Notes: generated by a model from the sequence alone, not told the origin. 64,000 bases of DNA from Sphingobacterium hungaricum (GCF_015210005.1 NZ_MU158698.1:3085273-3149272); one strand, 5' to 3'; shown: positions 1-9,019, counted from the first letter of the stretch. A program made the numbers and translations.

Positions 1-66
1 CTTCTTATTTCCATCGAATAGCTCAATAATTACATCGGTGTCGCAGATTATTTTCTCCGTTTCCAT
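1..66 (-). CDS. PIN-domain toxin, 5' end only
   Basis: The first 22 codons are visible on the minus strand before the window edge; they contain the motif CDTDVIIELFDGN. An Asp in this position followed by a hydrophobic strand and helix start is typical of the N-terminus of PIN-domain ribonucleases (VapC-like toxins), where the first Asp binds the catalytic metal. The ATG at 66 lies inside the 3' end of the upstream small gene, so the two overlap by 19 bp. This is the usual toxin-antitoxin arrangement. Only the N-terminus is seen, so the family call rests on this motif plus context. Confidence 0.6.
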   Translation of the reverse strand, partial: METEKIICDTDVIIELFDGNKK

Positions 67-296
67 GCTGATTCTCTTATTGACTTAGCATCCATATTTT
101 CTTCTGTGAAAATATTGTTTAATTCCTCTATATCGACTTTCGGATCTCCCTTTTGAATTGGTACTCCTTCGATATGGTAAACTTCAGCATCTTCCATTTC
201 TTTAGAATCTAAAATGGTAAAACCCAAGTAATCACTCAAAGCACTCAACACTTTTAAAGTCTTTTTATTTTTGAATTTTATAACTGCTTTGTGCAT
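48..296 (-). CDS. Small antitoxin-like protein paired with a PIN toxin
   Basis: This is an 82-aa protein that begins with a beta-strand-like segment (KAVIKF) and a helix (TLKVLSALSDYLGF), then an acidic middle and a basic tail ending WKRRK. No cysteine or catalytic motif is seen. Its 3' end overlaps the start of a PIN-domain gene by 19 bp in the same direction, so it probably acts as the antitoxin that binds the toxin and represses the operon. I do not recognise the exact family. The role is inferred from size, charge pattern and overlap. Confidence 0.6.
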   Translation of the reverse strand: MHKAVIKFKNKKTLKVLSALSDYLGFTILDSKEMEDAEVYHIEGVPIQKGDPKVDIEELNNIFTEENMDAKSIRESAWKRRK

Positions 297-383
297 AACA
301 ATTTAATTGCTTATCAAATATATTAAATTTTTGTAAATTCAAAAAGCTTATAATCAGTGAATAAAAAGCATTCTACATACCAA

Positions 384-1688
384 CTACACATTCCCAATCT
401 CAATTCCTTTGGGATTTAAAGTTTCTTCAAGCTGTTGTTTATCTAGCTGTCCTTCCCAATTCGCGACAACAATCGTTGCGACAGCATTACCGACTAAATT
501 CGTTAGGGCTCTGCATTCGGACATAAAGCGGTCGATGCCTAAGATCAAGGTCATTCCTGCGATCGGAACTTCGGGCACGACAGCTAAGGTTGCTGCCAGC
601 GTAATAAATCCGGCACCCGATACGCCTGCCGCTCCTTTCGAACTTAGCATGGCGACCAAGAGCAAAACGACTTGTTGCTGAATGCTCAAATCAATATTGC
701 AAGCTTGCGCAATAAACAAAGCGGCCATCGTCATATAGATATTCGTGCCATCGAGGTTAAAGGAATAGCCTGTCGGAATAACCAAGCCAACAACGCTTTT
801 CTCACAGCCTGCCTTTTCCATTTTCTGCATTAAGGAAGGCAAAGCCGCTTCGGAAGAACTGGTGCCTAAAACCAATAGCAATTCATCTTTGATATAAGCT
901 AATAACTTAAAAATGCTAAAGCCGTTATACCGTGCAACCGCTCCCAGAACCACAATAACAAATAAAATTGATGTGCCGTAGAATGTGATTACAAGCAAGG
1001 CGAGATTCGCAATGGATTCAATCCCGTATTTTCCAATGGTAAATGCCATTGCACCAAATGCACCGATCGGCGCAAGTTTCATTAATAATTCAACAATCTT
1101 AAATACAGGAAATGTCAATGCCTGAAAAAAGTCAATCACGGGTTTGCTGTTATCGGAAGTCAAAGCCAAACCTATACCAAACAGAATGGCGGCAAATAAC
1201 ACTTGCAGGATATTATCACCGGTCAGTGGACTCACCAATGTTTTCGGGATAATATTCATAAAGAAATTGAGCAAAGAGGAATTCTCGGCATCCGAAACAT
1301 ATTTAGCAACTTGGTTTTGATCTAGGCTTGCCGGATCAATATTCAACCCAGCACCCGGCTGTACCACATTGCTGACAACCATCCCGATAATCAGCGCTAA
1401 GGTGGAAAAAGTAAGAAAATAAATAAACGATTTCCCTGCTACCCTACCTACTTTCTTGAGATCGCTCATGCCAGCGATTCCCAGCGAGACTGTCAGGAAA
1501 ATAACCGGAGCAATAATCATTTTGACCAAATGAATAAATCCATCGCCCAAAGGTTTCATCATTTCTCCGATATTCGGATAAAAATAACCAAGAGCTATAC
1601 CGACGATAATCGCGAAAATAACCTGAACATATAAAATCTGATAAAACTTCTTTGCCTGCTGAGGTTTTGTGTCTACATGGATTTGCAT
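384..1688 (-). CDS. dctA: C4-dicarboxylate:cation symporter DctA
   Basis: A 434-aa inner-membrane carrier of the dicarboxylate/amino acid:cation symporter (DAACS) family. The serine-rich re-entrant loop TSSSEAALP lies at residues 276-284, followed by [18 protein letters not shown] (about 298-315), the signature of DctA-type carriers. A late segment with [13 protein letters not shown] matches the second hairpin. Length is normal for DctA (about 430). The family imports succinate, fumarate and malate with H+ or Na+. It is transcribed alone on the minus strand. Substrate preference could also include glutamate or aspartate, but the motifs fit DctA better than GltP. Confidence 0.85.
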   Translation of the reverse strand: MQIHVDTKPQQAKKFYQILYVQVIFAIIVGIALGYFYPNIGEMMKPLGDGFIHLVKMIIAPVIFLTVSLGIAGMSDLKKVGRVAGKSFIYFLTFSTLALIIGMVVSNVVQPGAGLNIDPASLDQNQVAKYVSDAENSSLLNFFMNIIPKTLVSPLTGDNILQVLFAAILFGIGLALTSDNSKPVIDFFQALTFPVFKIVELLMKLAPIGAFGAMAFTIGKYGIESIANLALLVITFYGTSILFVIVVLGAVARYNGFSIFKLLAYIKDELLLVLGTSSSEAALPSLMQKMEKAGCEKSVVGLVIPTGYSFNLDGTNIYMTMAALFIAQACNIDLSIQQQVVLLLVAMLSSKGAAGVSGAGFITLAATLAVVPEVPIAGMTLILGIDRFMSECRALTNLVGNAVATIVVANWEGQLDKQQLEETLNPKGIEIGNV

Positions 1689-1773
1689 AAATACGGTTTA
1701 TGTTCTAAATATAACTTTTTGGAATTAGATGGCAAATTCTTGTTCATGATTTAAGCTTGATTCGGAAAATGAG

Positions 1774-1781
1774 TATCTTTG
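1774..1781 (+). promoter_or_regulatory. Bacteroidota -7 promoter element
   Basis: TATCTTTG is an exact match to the Bacteroidota housekeeping -7 consensus TAnnTTTG. It lies 33 bp before the ATG at 1815. A TTG start at 1779 would fall inside this box, which argues for 1815 as the true start. No clear -33 TTG at the usual spacing was found. Confidence 0.5.
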
Positions 1782-1814
1782 GTAACGAAAAAAATAAATT
1801 TGAAACAAAACCAC

Positions 1815-2348
1815 ATGCTGTCTATTCATAATTCTAAACTTATTCTTCTGTTCGTTCTTTGTACATTTTTTCAGCCTGATACATCTGTTGCTTATGCGCA
1901 GGATTCACGTGCCTACCAAGTGGATCGGGATAGCGATTTTGGGCGGACTTTTCAAAGCTCGGATTTAACGGAAGTAAAGTTTTTCGAAATTTATGGTGCT
2001 ATGGCAACCACCGGCTTGATGTACGAGAAATTCGGGAAATGGGATCAGGCGGATTTAGTGCAGAAAAAATACCCCTTGTTTACTTGGACGTTCGTGAAGT
2101 TATTTGAGCATAGCGATGAAAAGTTCACAGTCTATACCTATGGGATGGAAACCGAGGATGATTATTATTCTTCGATCTTTATTGAGAATATGGATGGAGA
2201 AGACATGTTGGGAGACGAAAGCTACCGAGATGAGTTTATTGACTTATTCGATGGCAAATTAGATAAAGAAACGGATAATGATCAATTCTTTGAAGAATAT
2301 TGGCGATTTAGCAATCCGAAACGTTACAAAGAATTGTATGGAGAATAG
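1815..2348 (+). CDS. Secreted protein of unknown function
   Basis: From the ATG at 1815 the protein has about 177 residues. It starts with a signal peptide (hydrophobic LILLFVLCTFF stretch, then AYAQD as the likely signal peptidase I site). The mature part is rich in Asp, Glu, Tyr and Phe, with tryptophans near the middle and many DDYYSS/DNDQFFEEY-like acidic aromatic stretches. An in-frame TTG at 1779 was rejected because it overlaps the promoter box. I do not recognise the family. It is monocistronic and convergent with the DUF4230 gene. Confidence 0.65.
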   Translation: MLSIHNSKLILLFVLCTFFQPDTSVAYAQDSRAYQVDRDSDFGRTFQSSDLTEVKFFEIYGAMATTGLMYEKFGKWDQADLVQKKYPLFTWTFVKLFEHSDEKFTVYTYGMETEDDYYSSIFIENMDGEDMLGDESYRDEFIDLFDGKLDKETDNDQFFEEYWRFSNPKRYKELYGE

Positions 2349-2384
2349 GGATTTAATAAGAATTAAACCCCTATAAATAATTTG

Positions 2385-2945
2385 TTAATCAAATGTGATG
2401 CGCACATTTGTAAATCCCAAACCTTCAATTATCGGTTTTAACACATTAGAAGCATTTGCTTTAGTCTGATTCAGGATATCAGATTTCTTTACTTCGGCAG
2501 TAACTTCACGTTCTGCGGCTTTGTAGGCTTCATCCACTAAATCCGCTTCGCGGAAAAATGCCATTTTTGTATCGTATACTTTTGAGTTCTTGTGATCTAT
2601 CTTCACATAACAAATTTCTGGCTGAGGGAGATTTAAAATCACGGTATCCTCTTCGATTTTTAGATCTGTTGAGGTAAATTTTGCCAAATCAATACAACCG
2701 ACCGCTTCTGCTTTGACAATCAAAAGCACACTGGCTTCTGGCAAGTAATCCGTTTTGTTGATGTGTTCAATGACATCGCTGATTTGATAACGCACCAATT
2801 CTAATTTTCCAATCGCTTCAATCTTTTCGACCATCAATTGATGTTTGCTTTCGACTGACGTATTGATGCTGAACTTCTGAGCAAGGAAAAAATATCCTGC
2901 GACCAGAATAATTAACCAAGGGAGAATACGTAAAACTATTTTCAT
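2385..2945 (-). CDS. DUF4230 membrane-anchored protein
   Basis: A 186-aa protein with one N-terminal membrane anchor (residues about 7-23, LPWLIILVAGYFFLAQ), then an extracytoplasmic domain matching the DUF4230 pattern: an early EAIGKLELVRYQISDVIEH segment, the strand LLIVKAEAVGCIDLAKF, and the PQPEICYVKID segment. A helical tail (AAEREVTAEVKKSDILNQTK) precedes a final strand. DUF4230 proteins are widespread and of unknown function. The gene stands alone upstream of a repeat-rich gap. Confidence 0.7.
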   Translation of the reverse strand: MKIVLRILPWLIILVAGYFFLAQKFSINTSVESKHQLMVEKIEAIGKLELVRYQISDVIEHINKTDYLPEASVLLIVKAEAVGCIDLAKFTSTDLKIEEDTVILNLPQPEICYVKIDHKNSKVYDTKMAFFREADLVDEAYKAAEREVTAEVKKSDILNQTKANASNVLKPIIEGLGFTNVRITFD

Positions 2946-3268
2946 ATCGTTAAATTATGTACTTGTACTTCTTTGTAAATCAATTATTAATCCATTTACC
3001 CTAATTTCAATAATTTTGTTACAGCCAATCGATCAAATACGATTTAAATATCTTCGGGAACTAGATAAACTGACAAAACGTCTGTCTTCTAAAGCATAAG
3101 CTACAAATTCAAAATGAAAATAAAAATTTAATAAAGGATATAACAATATTGCATACATCTTAATTCCTTTAAAAATGCTGAAAAAAGCTCTCTATGATTG
3201 GTTTTGAAATAACCGTTAAAGCCTGGTAGAGGCTAAATATTTGTAGACAATACAATTGAAAATTAAAT

Positions 3269-3330
3269 GCGTGCCGTAGGTACGCAATCGAATCAATGAA
3301 TTTATAGTTTGTCGCGTACCTACGACACGC
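3269..3330. repeat. REP-like inverted repeat (GTGCCGTAGGTACGC family)
   Basis: The left arm GCGTGCCGTAGGTACGC (3269-3285) pairs with the right arm GCGTACCTACGACACGC (3314-3330) around a 28-nt spacer, with one mismatch. The same arms recur in each unit of the array at 31451-32977. Each arm also contains an inner palindrome (GTACC/GGTAC-like). This is a dispersed intergenic element rather than a terminator of one gene. Confidence 0.75.
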
Positions 3331-3453
3331 TTCTAATATTGGAAATCTTTTTCTACAAACATGTTGCTCCTACGGAGCAATCCTTCTCCCTAAGCCCAAA
3401 TCTAAATACTATATACTAGCTACTAATTACTCAAAACGTATTCTTGAATTTCC

Positions 3454-3730
3454 CTCTGTGTCTTTTGTGCCTTCTCAGCGTCTTCTGCGGTTCTTTTTGG
3501 AAAGGCTGTAACGCGGAGTTTCACAGAGTGAGGCGCAGAGTTTCGCAGAGCTAATCCCCCTAACCCCCGAAGGGGGAATTAATTTAGAAAGACTTTCTAG
3601 CTTTTCAAACCTTGCTCTGTGTCTTTTGTGCCTTCTCAGCGTCTTCTGCGGTTCTTTTTGGAAAGGCTTTAACGCGTAGTTTCGCAGAGTTTCTCAGAGC
3701 TAAATCCCCCAACCCCCCGAAGGGGATCTT
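3454..3730. repeat. Two direct copies of a 110-bp intergenic element
   Basis: Copy A begins at 3454 and copy B at 3615. Both start CTCTGTGTCTTTTGTGCC and stay identical for about 54 bp. They then diverge slightly through AACGCGGAGTTTC versus AACGCGTAGTTTC, and both end with a C-rich/G-rich hairpin (CCCCCTAACCCCCGAAGGGGG in A, a variant in B). The terminal hairpins could stop transcription. Similar intergenic blocks occur in Bacteroidota genomes from general experience, but I cannot verify copy number here. Confidence 0.65.
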
Positions 3731-3972
3731 CAAAGTAAAAAGTAAAAATTCAAAAACCTTTCCGCGCCTTAGTTTTTCGCTGGTGCGCGTTTGGTGTGTG
3801 CTTATTCTCCCTAAGCCTAAATCTAAATACTATATACTAACTACTATATACTATATAAGACAATACAATAAACAAAATAAAAATATAAACTATTGTTTTT
3901 TAACAAATTAAATCATTCAACTAAAGTCAAATAGCAATTAAATCATGATAATTGTCATAAAAAAAGTCACTT

Positions 3973-4224
3973 TTTCATGATTCTTCGACGACTTCTCATA
4001 AATCTTCGACGACTTCTCATGAATCTTCGACGACTTTTCATAAATCTTCGACGACTTTTTATGAATCTTTGACGACTTCTCATAAATCTTCGACGACTTT
4101 TCATAATTCTTCGACGACTTCTCATGAATCTTCGACGACTTTTCATGATTCTTCGACGACTTCTTATGATTCTTCGACGACTTTTCATAATTCTTTGACG
4201 ACTTCTTATGATTCGTCGACGATC
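3973..4224. repeat. 21-bp minisatellite, 12 tandem units
   Basis: Twelve consecutive 21-bp units built on a core like CTTCGACGACTTTTCATAA, varying mainly T/C and G/A at two or three positions per unit. Because 21 is a multiple of 3, reading frames stay open on both strands. The minus frame would give an Arg/Ser-rich repeat (RSRRRxMK) and the plus frame a Ser/Thr-rich one (STTFHNS). Neither has a promoter, a non-repeat domain or a family match, so it is annotated as a noncoding satellite. Confidence 0.8.
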
Positions 4225-4489
4225 ATTTATCATCTATTGATCGCTTATAATGACTTGTTGGGGAGGGATTAAGGCTAGTTGTTGAAGGATTTCAAACTAA
4301 CATTGAGAACTAATCGAGAATGTAAATCCTTTTATCCAAAGTTCGACATCTCCCTTAGGAAGATATCGAACAATAGTTTTCCAAGTGAAAATTCAAAAGC
4401 AAAAAGTAAAAAAGCTTTTCTGTTTGTCAATTAGATTACGGTTTAGTGCCTTCTGCTGATAGCGAAATGGCATAATAACCCGTATCAAC

Positions 4490-5980
4490 CTACTTTTTCA
4501 TCGTCCCCTTTTCTGCTAGGCGCAGATGCCAACTAAATGCTTCTTCCAGCAAATGGGGTGTATGTCCTCCCCTTTCTTTCGCACGGTCAAAATAAGACTG
4601 CAATTCTTGCCTAAAGTCTGGATGAACACAGTTGTCAATAATTTTCTGGGCACGTTCTCTAGGCGCTAGACCTCTTAAATCGGCTAAACCAATGTCCGTC
4701 ACCAAAATATCGACATCATGTTCGGTATGGTCGACATGCGAAACCATTGGCAACACATGGGATATGGTATTTCCTTTGGAAGACGCTTGGGTTACAAAAA
4801 TGCTTAAGTAAGCATTCCTTGCAAAATCACCTGAGCCCCCAATTCCATTCATGATTTTTGTGCCGGAAATATGGGTCGAGTTGACATTTCCGTAGATATC
4901 AAATTCGATAGCCGTATTGATGGCAATAATTCCCAATCGGCGGATCAGGCCTGGCGTATTCGAAATATTCTGAGGCCTTAATACAATTTTGTCCCTATAC
5001 TTTGCCAGGTTATTGAATACACGGTCATAGCATTCGGCTGAAACCGTGATGGACGAAGCGGAAGCAAAACTCAAAATTCCTGAATCAATCAAATCAAACG
5101 TACTATCCTGCAACACTTCGGAAAACATCGTCAAATCGTAGAAATTGCTGTGTTTAAATCCTGAAAGAACCGCATTCGCAACCTTGCCAATTCCCGCCTG
5201 CAGCGGCAATAAGCGGTCGCTTAAATGGCCGAGCTGTACTTCATTCTCAAAAAAATGAAGAATATGCTTCGCAATGGATTCCGTTTTAGGATCCGTTTCG
5301 GCAATATCTGCTGGGCTATCCTGAATATTTGTGAATACGATACCGACGACTTTCGAAGGATCTAATGGAATGGATCGCCTTCCGATTTTGTTCCAAGGCG
5401 CAACGATTGGAATAACATTTCGATGAGGATAATTCTCTGCTTGATAAATATCATGGATTCCAAAAACCTCTTCGGGCACGGCTGTATTGATTTCAATAAT
5501 TACTTGTTTGGCCAAGGCGGCGAAGGTTACCGAATTTCCGACCGACGTTGTCGGCACAATATTTCCATCGCGATCAATGTATGCAGCTTCTATGACAGCT
5601 AAATCCACAGAAGGCAAATTTTTATTGTGCAACAATTCCGCACTTTCGCTTAAATGCTGATCGATAAACAATACTTCTCCAGCATTGATTTTCTCCCGAA
5701 GAACCCGGTCAACTTGGAAAGGCATGCGTTTGTACAATGCGCCTGCGGCAGCAAGTTTTCCGTCTGTATCATGTCCTAAAGACGCTCCCGTCATCAATGT
5801 GATTTTGATAGGCTCTTGTTTTGCCCGTTCCGCAAAGGCTGGAAGAACGACTTTGCTATCGCCGGCTTTGGTAAATCCCGAAGAACCGACAACCATACCG
5901 TCTTCGAAAAACAATGCCGCTTCTTGTGCAGTGATGACTTTGTCTTGCAAGGGCGCAAACTTGATTCTTGATAAATCCAT
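4490..5980 (-). CDS. Acetyl-CoA hydrolase/succinate CoA-transferase family enzyme
   Basis: About 496 aa from the ATG at 5980 (MDLSRIKFAPLQ). A longer frame to 6025 has no similarity-like content and is less likely. The protein has the two-domain class I CoA-transferase fold: SGFTKAGDSKVVLPAF near the N-terminus, SEVLQDS in the middle (its Glu fits the catalytic glutamate that forms the glutamyl-CoA thioester), and the glycine loop NGIGGSGDFARNAY toward the C-terminus. The family swaps CoA between succinate, acetate and propionate (Cat1/AarC/ScpC type). It may connect to succinate imported by DctA. Exact substrates are not settled by sequence. Confidence 0.8.
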   Translation of the reverse strand: MDLSRIKFAPLQDKVITAQEAALFFEDGMVVGSSGFTKAGDSKVVLPAFAERAKQEPIKITLMTGASLGHDTDGKLAAAGALYKRMPFQVDRVLREKINAGEVLFIDQHLSESAELLHNKNLPSVDLAVIEAAYIDRDGNIVPTTSVGNSVTFAALAKQVIIEINTAVPEEVFGIHDIYQAENYPHRNVIPIVAPWNKIGRRSIPLDPSKVVGIVFTNIQDSPADIAETDPKTESIAKHILHFFENEVQLGHLSDRLLPLQAGIGKVANAVLSGFKHSNFYDLTMFSEVLQDSTFDLIDSGILSFASASSITVSAECYDRVFNNLAKYRDKIVLRPQNISNTPGLIRRLGIIAINTAIEFDIYGNVNSTHISGTKIMNGIGGSGDFARNAYLSIFVTQASSKGNTISHVLPMVSHVDHTEHDVDILVTDIGLADLRGLAPRERAQKIIDNCVHPDFRQELQSYFDRAKERGGHTPHLLEEAFSWHLRLAEKGTMKK

Positions 5981-6276
5981 ATGAGGTTCGTTTGTTATCG
6001 TTCGTTTAGATAAGTAAAATAGCAAAGCTAATAAATAAGCGTTGATTAAAATGCATGCCTATCCTATTCAATTAAAATAATTGCTTTAAAATAGATTTCG
6101 GCTTTAAAATATTCGAAGCATCGCCGTAGGCAATGAATGATTCTATTTATTAAGCAATAGCTTATAGCTTGATTAGCTTTTAATTAAATCTATTGTCATA
6201 AATAAGTCAGTCGACCAACAAACAATATGCTGTACATTTTAGTTATATGTATATGTTTTACTAAAAAATCGATTTT

Positions 6277-6906
6277 ATGAAATACATTGCACTTAGTTTA
6301 TTGCTTATTCCTTTTGTATTCCTTACTTCCTGCCAGTCCAATCAAACAGCCAAAACCGCTGGTACAGAATCGGACCTAACGGAGGTGAATTTTGGACAAG
6401 CAAGTGATACAGCTTTAGTTGATTTAACATTCGATATTATAGAAGATACGAAAACAGATTCAACGCATATTTACACGGTTCAGGCATTGAATAACAGCGA
6501 AACTGTAGGATTTCAGATTGAAATTGATGCCAACATTCCGGCAGGTACGGGAACTACTTCCGACGTTATTCTAAAGGACACGCTAATTGCAAATGCGATT
6601 ACTTTCCGTTCCATCGGAGAAAATAGCAATGCTTTACTGGATGCTTTGGCAACCCGTTTTGGATTGACTCCGTCAAAATCTTTTGCTACTCAGGCTGTGC
6701 ATGCTTCTGTATTTCCATTAAATACTGAAGTCGCCATTTTGGATAATTTGGGTGAATATAGTTTTCAGCTATATTTTCCAGAGGCCGAAAATACGTATGC
6801 GCCAATGCTGAATCTGAAAATCAATACGAATGACAACAAATTGGAATTAAAAGAAGTGGATGCCGAAAATAGAGCGAAATTGATTGAGCTATTTTCTCAG
6901 CAATAA
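6277..6906 (+). CDS. Lipoprotein of unknown function
   Basis: A 209-aa protein with a type II signal peptide and lipobox FLTSC (Cys 19). The mature part has beta-rich segments such as DLTFDIIEDT and TVGFQIEIDANIPAG and resembles an immunoglobulin-like or cleavable repeat fold. I do not recognise a named family. It stands alone between two minus-strand genes and faces the DUF4130 gene convergently. It is probably attached to the outer membrane or inner periplasmic leaflet. Confidence 0.65.
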   Translation: MKYIALSLLLIPFVFLTSCQSNQTAKTAGTESDLTEVNFGQASDTALVDLTFDIIEDTKTDSTHIYTVQALNNSETVGFQIEIDANIPAGTGTTSDVILKDTLIANAITFRSIGENSNALLDALATRFGLTPSKSFATQAVHASVFPLNTEVAILDNLGEYSFQLYFPEAENTYAPMLNLKINTNDNKLELKEVDAENRAKLIELFSQQ

Positions 6907-6971
6907 GCAGATAAATCCTTAACTAATAATGGAGCTACATAAACCTTAGATCCATTAGTAGTTAAATAGCA

Positions 6972-7748
6972 TTATTTATCCAATTCCTTTTCATTTAAAT
7001 GTTTCCAATAGCGACGCGGAACATGTTGCAAATGCAATTTCATGTTTTTCCGTTCCTTGATATTGACTGCATTGAAATACCTTTTCCATAAATCGCTGTA
7101 TAAATCTTCCTGTTCCTCCCATTGAATCGCAATCGTTTTATTTGAAATATTGACATCTTCGGTGAATGAAAATTCTTGAATGGATTCCAAATCGTAGGAT
7201 AAGCCGTATTTTCGCTTACCGTCATAAATCATCCAATGCTGGTCGGCATAACGGTCTTTAAAATGCTTGCGGATTAAGGGCAAGACATCAAAATCAGGTT
7301 CAACCAAAGCGAAATAGATTCCATTATTCAATTTTTGAAAACGGATAAAAGCTTTCATGCGATGGCGTTCCCGAGAGACCGATTTAACAATCTGTTTTAC
7401 CTCCAATACATCTTCATGGCCATAATTCAATCGGCTATTCTTATCCTGATTGAGGTAATAAACTGCTGTTTTTAAAATTAACAAAGGCGCATGGGGCAAT
7501 TCCGAAAGAAAAACATGCCATAATTCGGTCAGTCCCTCCTTGCCTACTTTCGCTTCGAGCCCTTTCGCTACGCGATTTGCTTTTTCACTGTCAGAAGTGA
7601 CTTGATGGGGCGAAGCAAATAAGGATAAATTTGCAAAATCCTGGTTCGAAGTAATAGACTCAACCTGTAATTTATAATCGAAATAGTCGAAAATGCAACA
7701 AAGCATTCCTTCCCAAGTTCCGTCGTATAATAAAATCCGAGAATTCAT
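6972..7748 (-). CDS. DUF4130 (TIGR03915-type) putative DNA metabolism protein
   Basis: A 258-aa protein matching the DUF4130 pattern: LLYDGTWEGMLCCIFDYF at the start, RMKAFIRFQKLNNGIYFALVEPDFDVLPLI in the centre (cited in two parts in the family signature), and the C-terminal WKRYFNAVNIKERKN and HVPRRYWKHLNE. The family is nearly always next to the radical-SAM protein found here immediately upstream. In many bacteria it is fused to a uracil-DNA-glycosylase-like domain, which is absent from this 258-aa protein. Its ATG directly follows the upstream stop with no gap, so the two are translationally coupled. A DNA repair or modification role is inferred from the family, not shown. Confidence 0.8.
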   Translation of the reverse strand: MNSRILLYDGTWEGMLCCIFDYFDYKLQVESITSNQDFANLSLFASPHQVTSDSEKANRVAKGLEAKVGKEGLTELWHVFLSELPHAPLLILKTAVYYLNQDKNSRLNYGHEDVLEVKQIVKSVSRERHRMKAFIRFQKLNNGIYFALVEPDFDVLPLIRKHFKDRYADQHWMIYDGKRKYGLSYDLESIQEFSFTEDVNISNKTIAIQWEEQEDLYSDLWKRYFNAVNIKERKNMKLHLQHVPRRYWKHLNEKELDK

Positions 7749-9002
7749 TTAGAATAAACTTAATTGAGATGTCGATTGCTTCAAATATTTACTTTGTGAG
7801 GAAGCTAAAATATAATGTTTGATTAAATCGGATTGCTTATCCGCAAAAACTTGCTGAAATCCGGCGCAGTTGATAAAATATTTTGCTCTATTCACAGCTA
7901 CGCCTAATTTTTGGAGATTATCCAAACGCAATCCTCCAAACTTCCGAGCAGCCACTATTTTCTTTGCTGAATTTACGCCAATTCCCGGAACACGCAAAAT
8001 CATTGCATAATCTGCTCGGTTGATATCTACTGGAAAAGAAGCCATATTTCGTAAAGCCCAGCCAAGTTTGGGGTCTATATCCAAATCCAAAGTCGGATGT
8101 GCTGTGTTCACGATTTCGTTTGCTTGATATCCGTAAAAGCGCATTAGCCAATCTGTTTGATACAAGCGATTTTCACGCACCATAGGAACGGCAGTTCCTA
8201 ATGCAGGCAAGCGGTTATCATTTGAAATCGGAACATATCCCGAATAATAAACCCGCTTAAGATTAAAGTTTTTGTAGAAATATTGAGCCGTATTGACAAT
8301 ATGCTGGTCTGTTTCGCCACTGGCGCCAACAATCATTTGGGTACTCTGTCCTGCCGGAACAAATTTAGGAGTCGATTTAAAGATTTTTTTCTCCTCTTTG
8401 GTCTGAATAATGGTTTTCTTCAGATAATCCATTGGCTCAATCATATCTTTCCGGTTTTTTTCCGGAGCTAATAATTTCAAGCCCTCTTCGGTTGGGATTT
8501 CCAAATTAACGCTCAATCGATCGGCATATAATCCCGCTTCGTGCAATAAGTCATCAGAAGCTCCGGGAATCGTTTTAAGATGGATGTATCCATTGAAATT
8601 ATGTTCTGTGCGAAGTTTTTTGGCAATCAACACCAAGCGTTCCATCGTATAATCGGAATTTTTGAAAATTCCAGAACTTAAGAACAATCCTTCAATGTAA
8701 TTCCTTCTGTAAAAGTTAATCGTTAGATCAACGACTTCTTGGACGGTAAAAGCGGCACGTTTCACATCGTTGCTTTTGCGCGAAACGCAATAGGCACAAT
8801 CGAAAATGCAATGATTTGTCAATAAGATTTTTAGGAGCGATACGCATCGTCCGTCTTCCGTGTAGGAATGACAGATTCCAGCACCTGTATTTCCTAATCC
8901 TTTGTCTTTGTTTTGCCTATTGCTTCCACTTGAACTACAAGAAACATCGTATTTCGCAGCATCGGCAAGAATTTCCAACTTATCCTTAATTCTATCTGAC
9001 AT
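7749..9002 (-). CDS. Putative DNA modification/repair radical SAM protein (TIGR03916-type)
   Basis: A 417-aa radical SAM enzyme. Cys65, Cys69 and Cys72 (CIFDCAYC) form the CX3CX2C site for the 4Fe-4S cluster that cleaves S-adenosylmethionine. Further N-terminal cysteines (22, 44, 53) may bind a second centre. The C-terminus carries a helix-hairpin-helix segment LRVPGIGVNSAKKIVAARK (about 338-357), which suggests DNA binding. It is the first gene of a two-gene operon with DUF4130. The substrate is unknown. Length and architecture match the family linked to uracil-DNA-glycosylase-like proteins. Confidence 0.85.
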   Translation of the reverse strand: MSDRIKDKLEILADAAKYDVSCSSSGSNRQNKDKGLGNTGAGICHSYTEDGRCVSLLKILLTNHCIFDCAYCVSRKSNDVKRAAFTVQEVVDLTINFYRRNYIEGLFLSSGIFKNSDYTMERLVLIAKKLRTEHNFNGYIHLKTIPGASDDLLHEAGLYADRLSVNLEIPTEEGLKLLAPEKNRKDMIEPMDYLKKTIIQTKEEKKIFKSTPKFVPAGQSTQMIVGASGETDQHIVNTAQYFYKNFNLKRVYYSGYVPISNDNRLPALGTAVPMVRENRLYQTDWLMRFYGYQANEIVNTAHPTLDLDIDPKLGWALRNMASFPVDINRADYAMILRVPGIGVNSAKKIVAARKFGGLRLDNLQKLGVAVNRAKYFINCAGFQQVFADKQSDLIKHYILASSQSKYLKQSTSQLSLF

Positions 9003-9019
9003 AACGCTAATTTGATTAG

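Larger units (their letters stand above)
2946..3972. repeat. Gene-free, repeat-rich intergenic region
   Basis: About 1 kb without a credible gene. It holds an inverted repeat at 3269-3330 of the same family as the large tandem array near 32 kb, a short palindrome TTGCTCCTACGGAGCAA near 3363-3379, two copies of a 110-bp element (3454 and 3615), and two AT-rich stretches containing CTAAATACTATATACTA (near 3400 and 3820). A forward reading frame across 3612-3911 only translates the repeats and is rejected. Confidence 0.7.

Noticed and set aside
3612..3911. 99-aa forward frame in the repeat gap
   Set aside because: It reads through the duplicated element and AT-rich repeats.
3967..4233. Arg/Ser-rich 88-aa frame on the minus strand and Ser/Thr-rich frame on the plus strand
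   Set aside because: Both only translate the 21-bp satellite; there is no start context, domain or promoter.
5981..6025. Longer start of the CoA-transferase
   Set aside because: The 15 extra residues have no family pattern; the ATG at 5980 is preferred.
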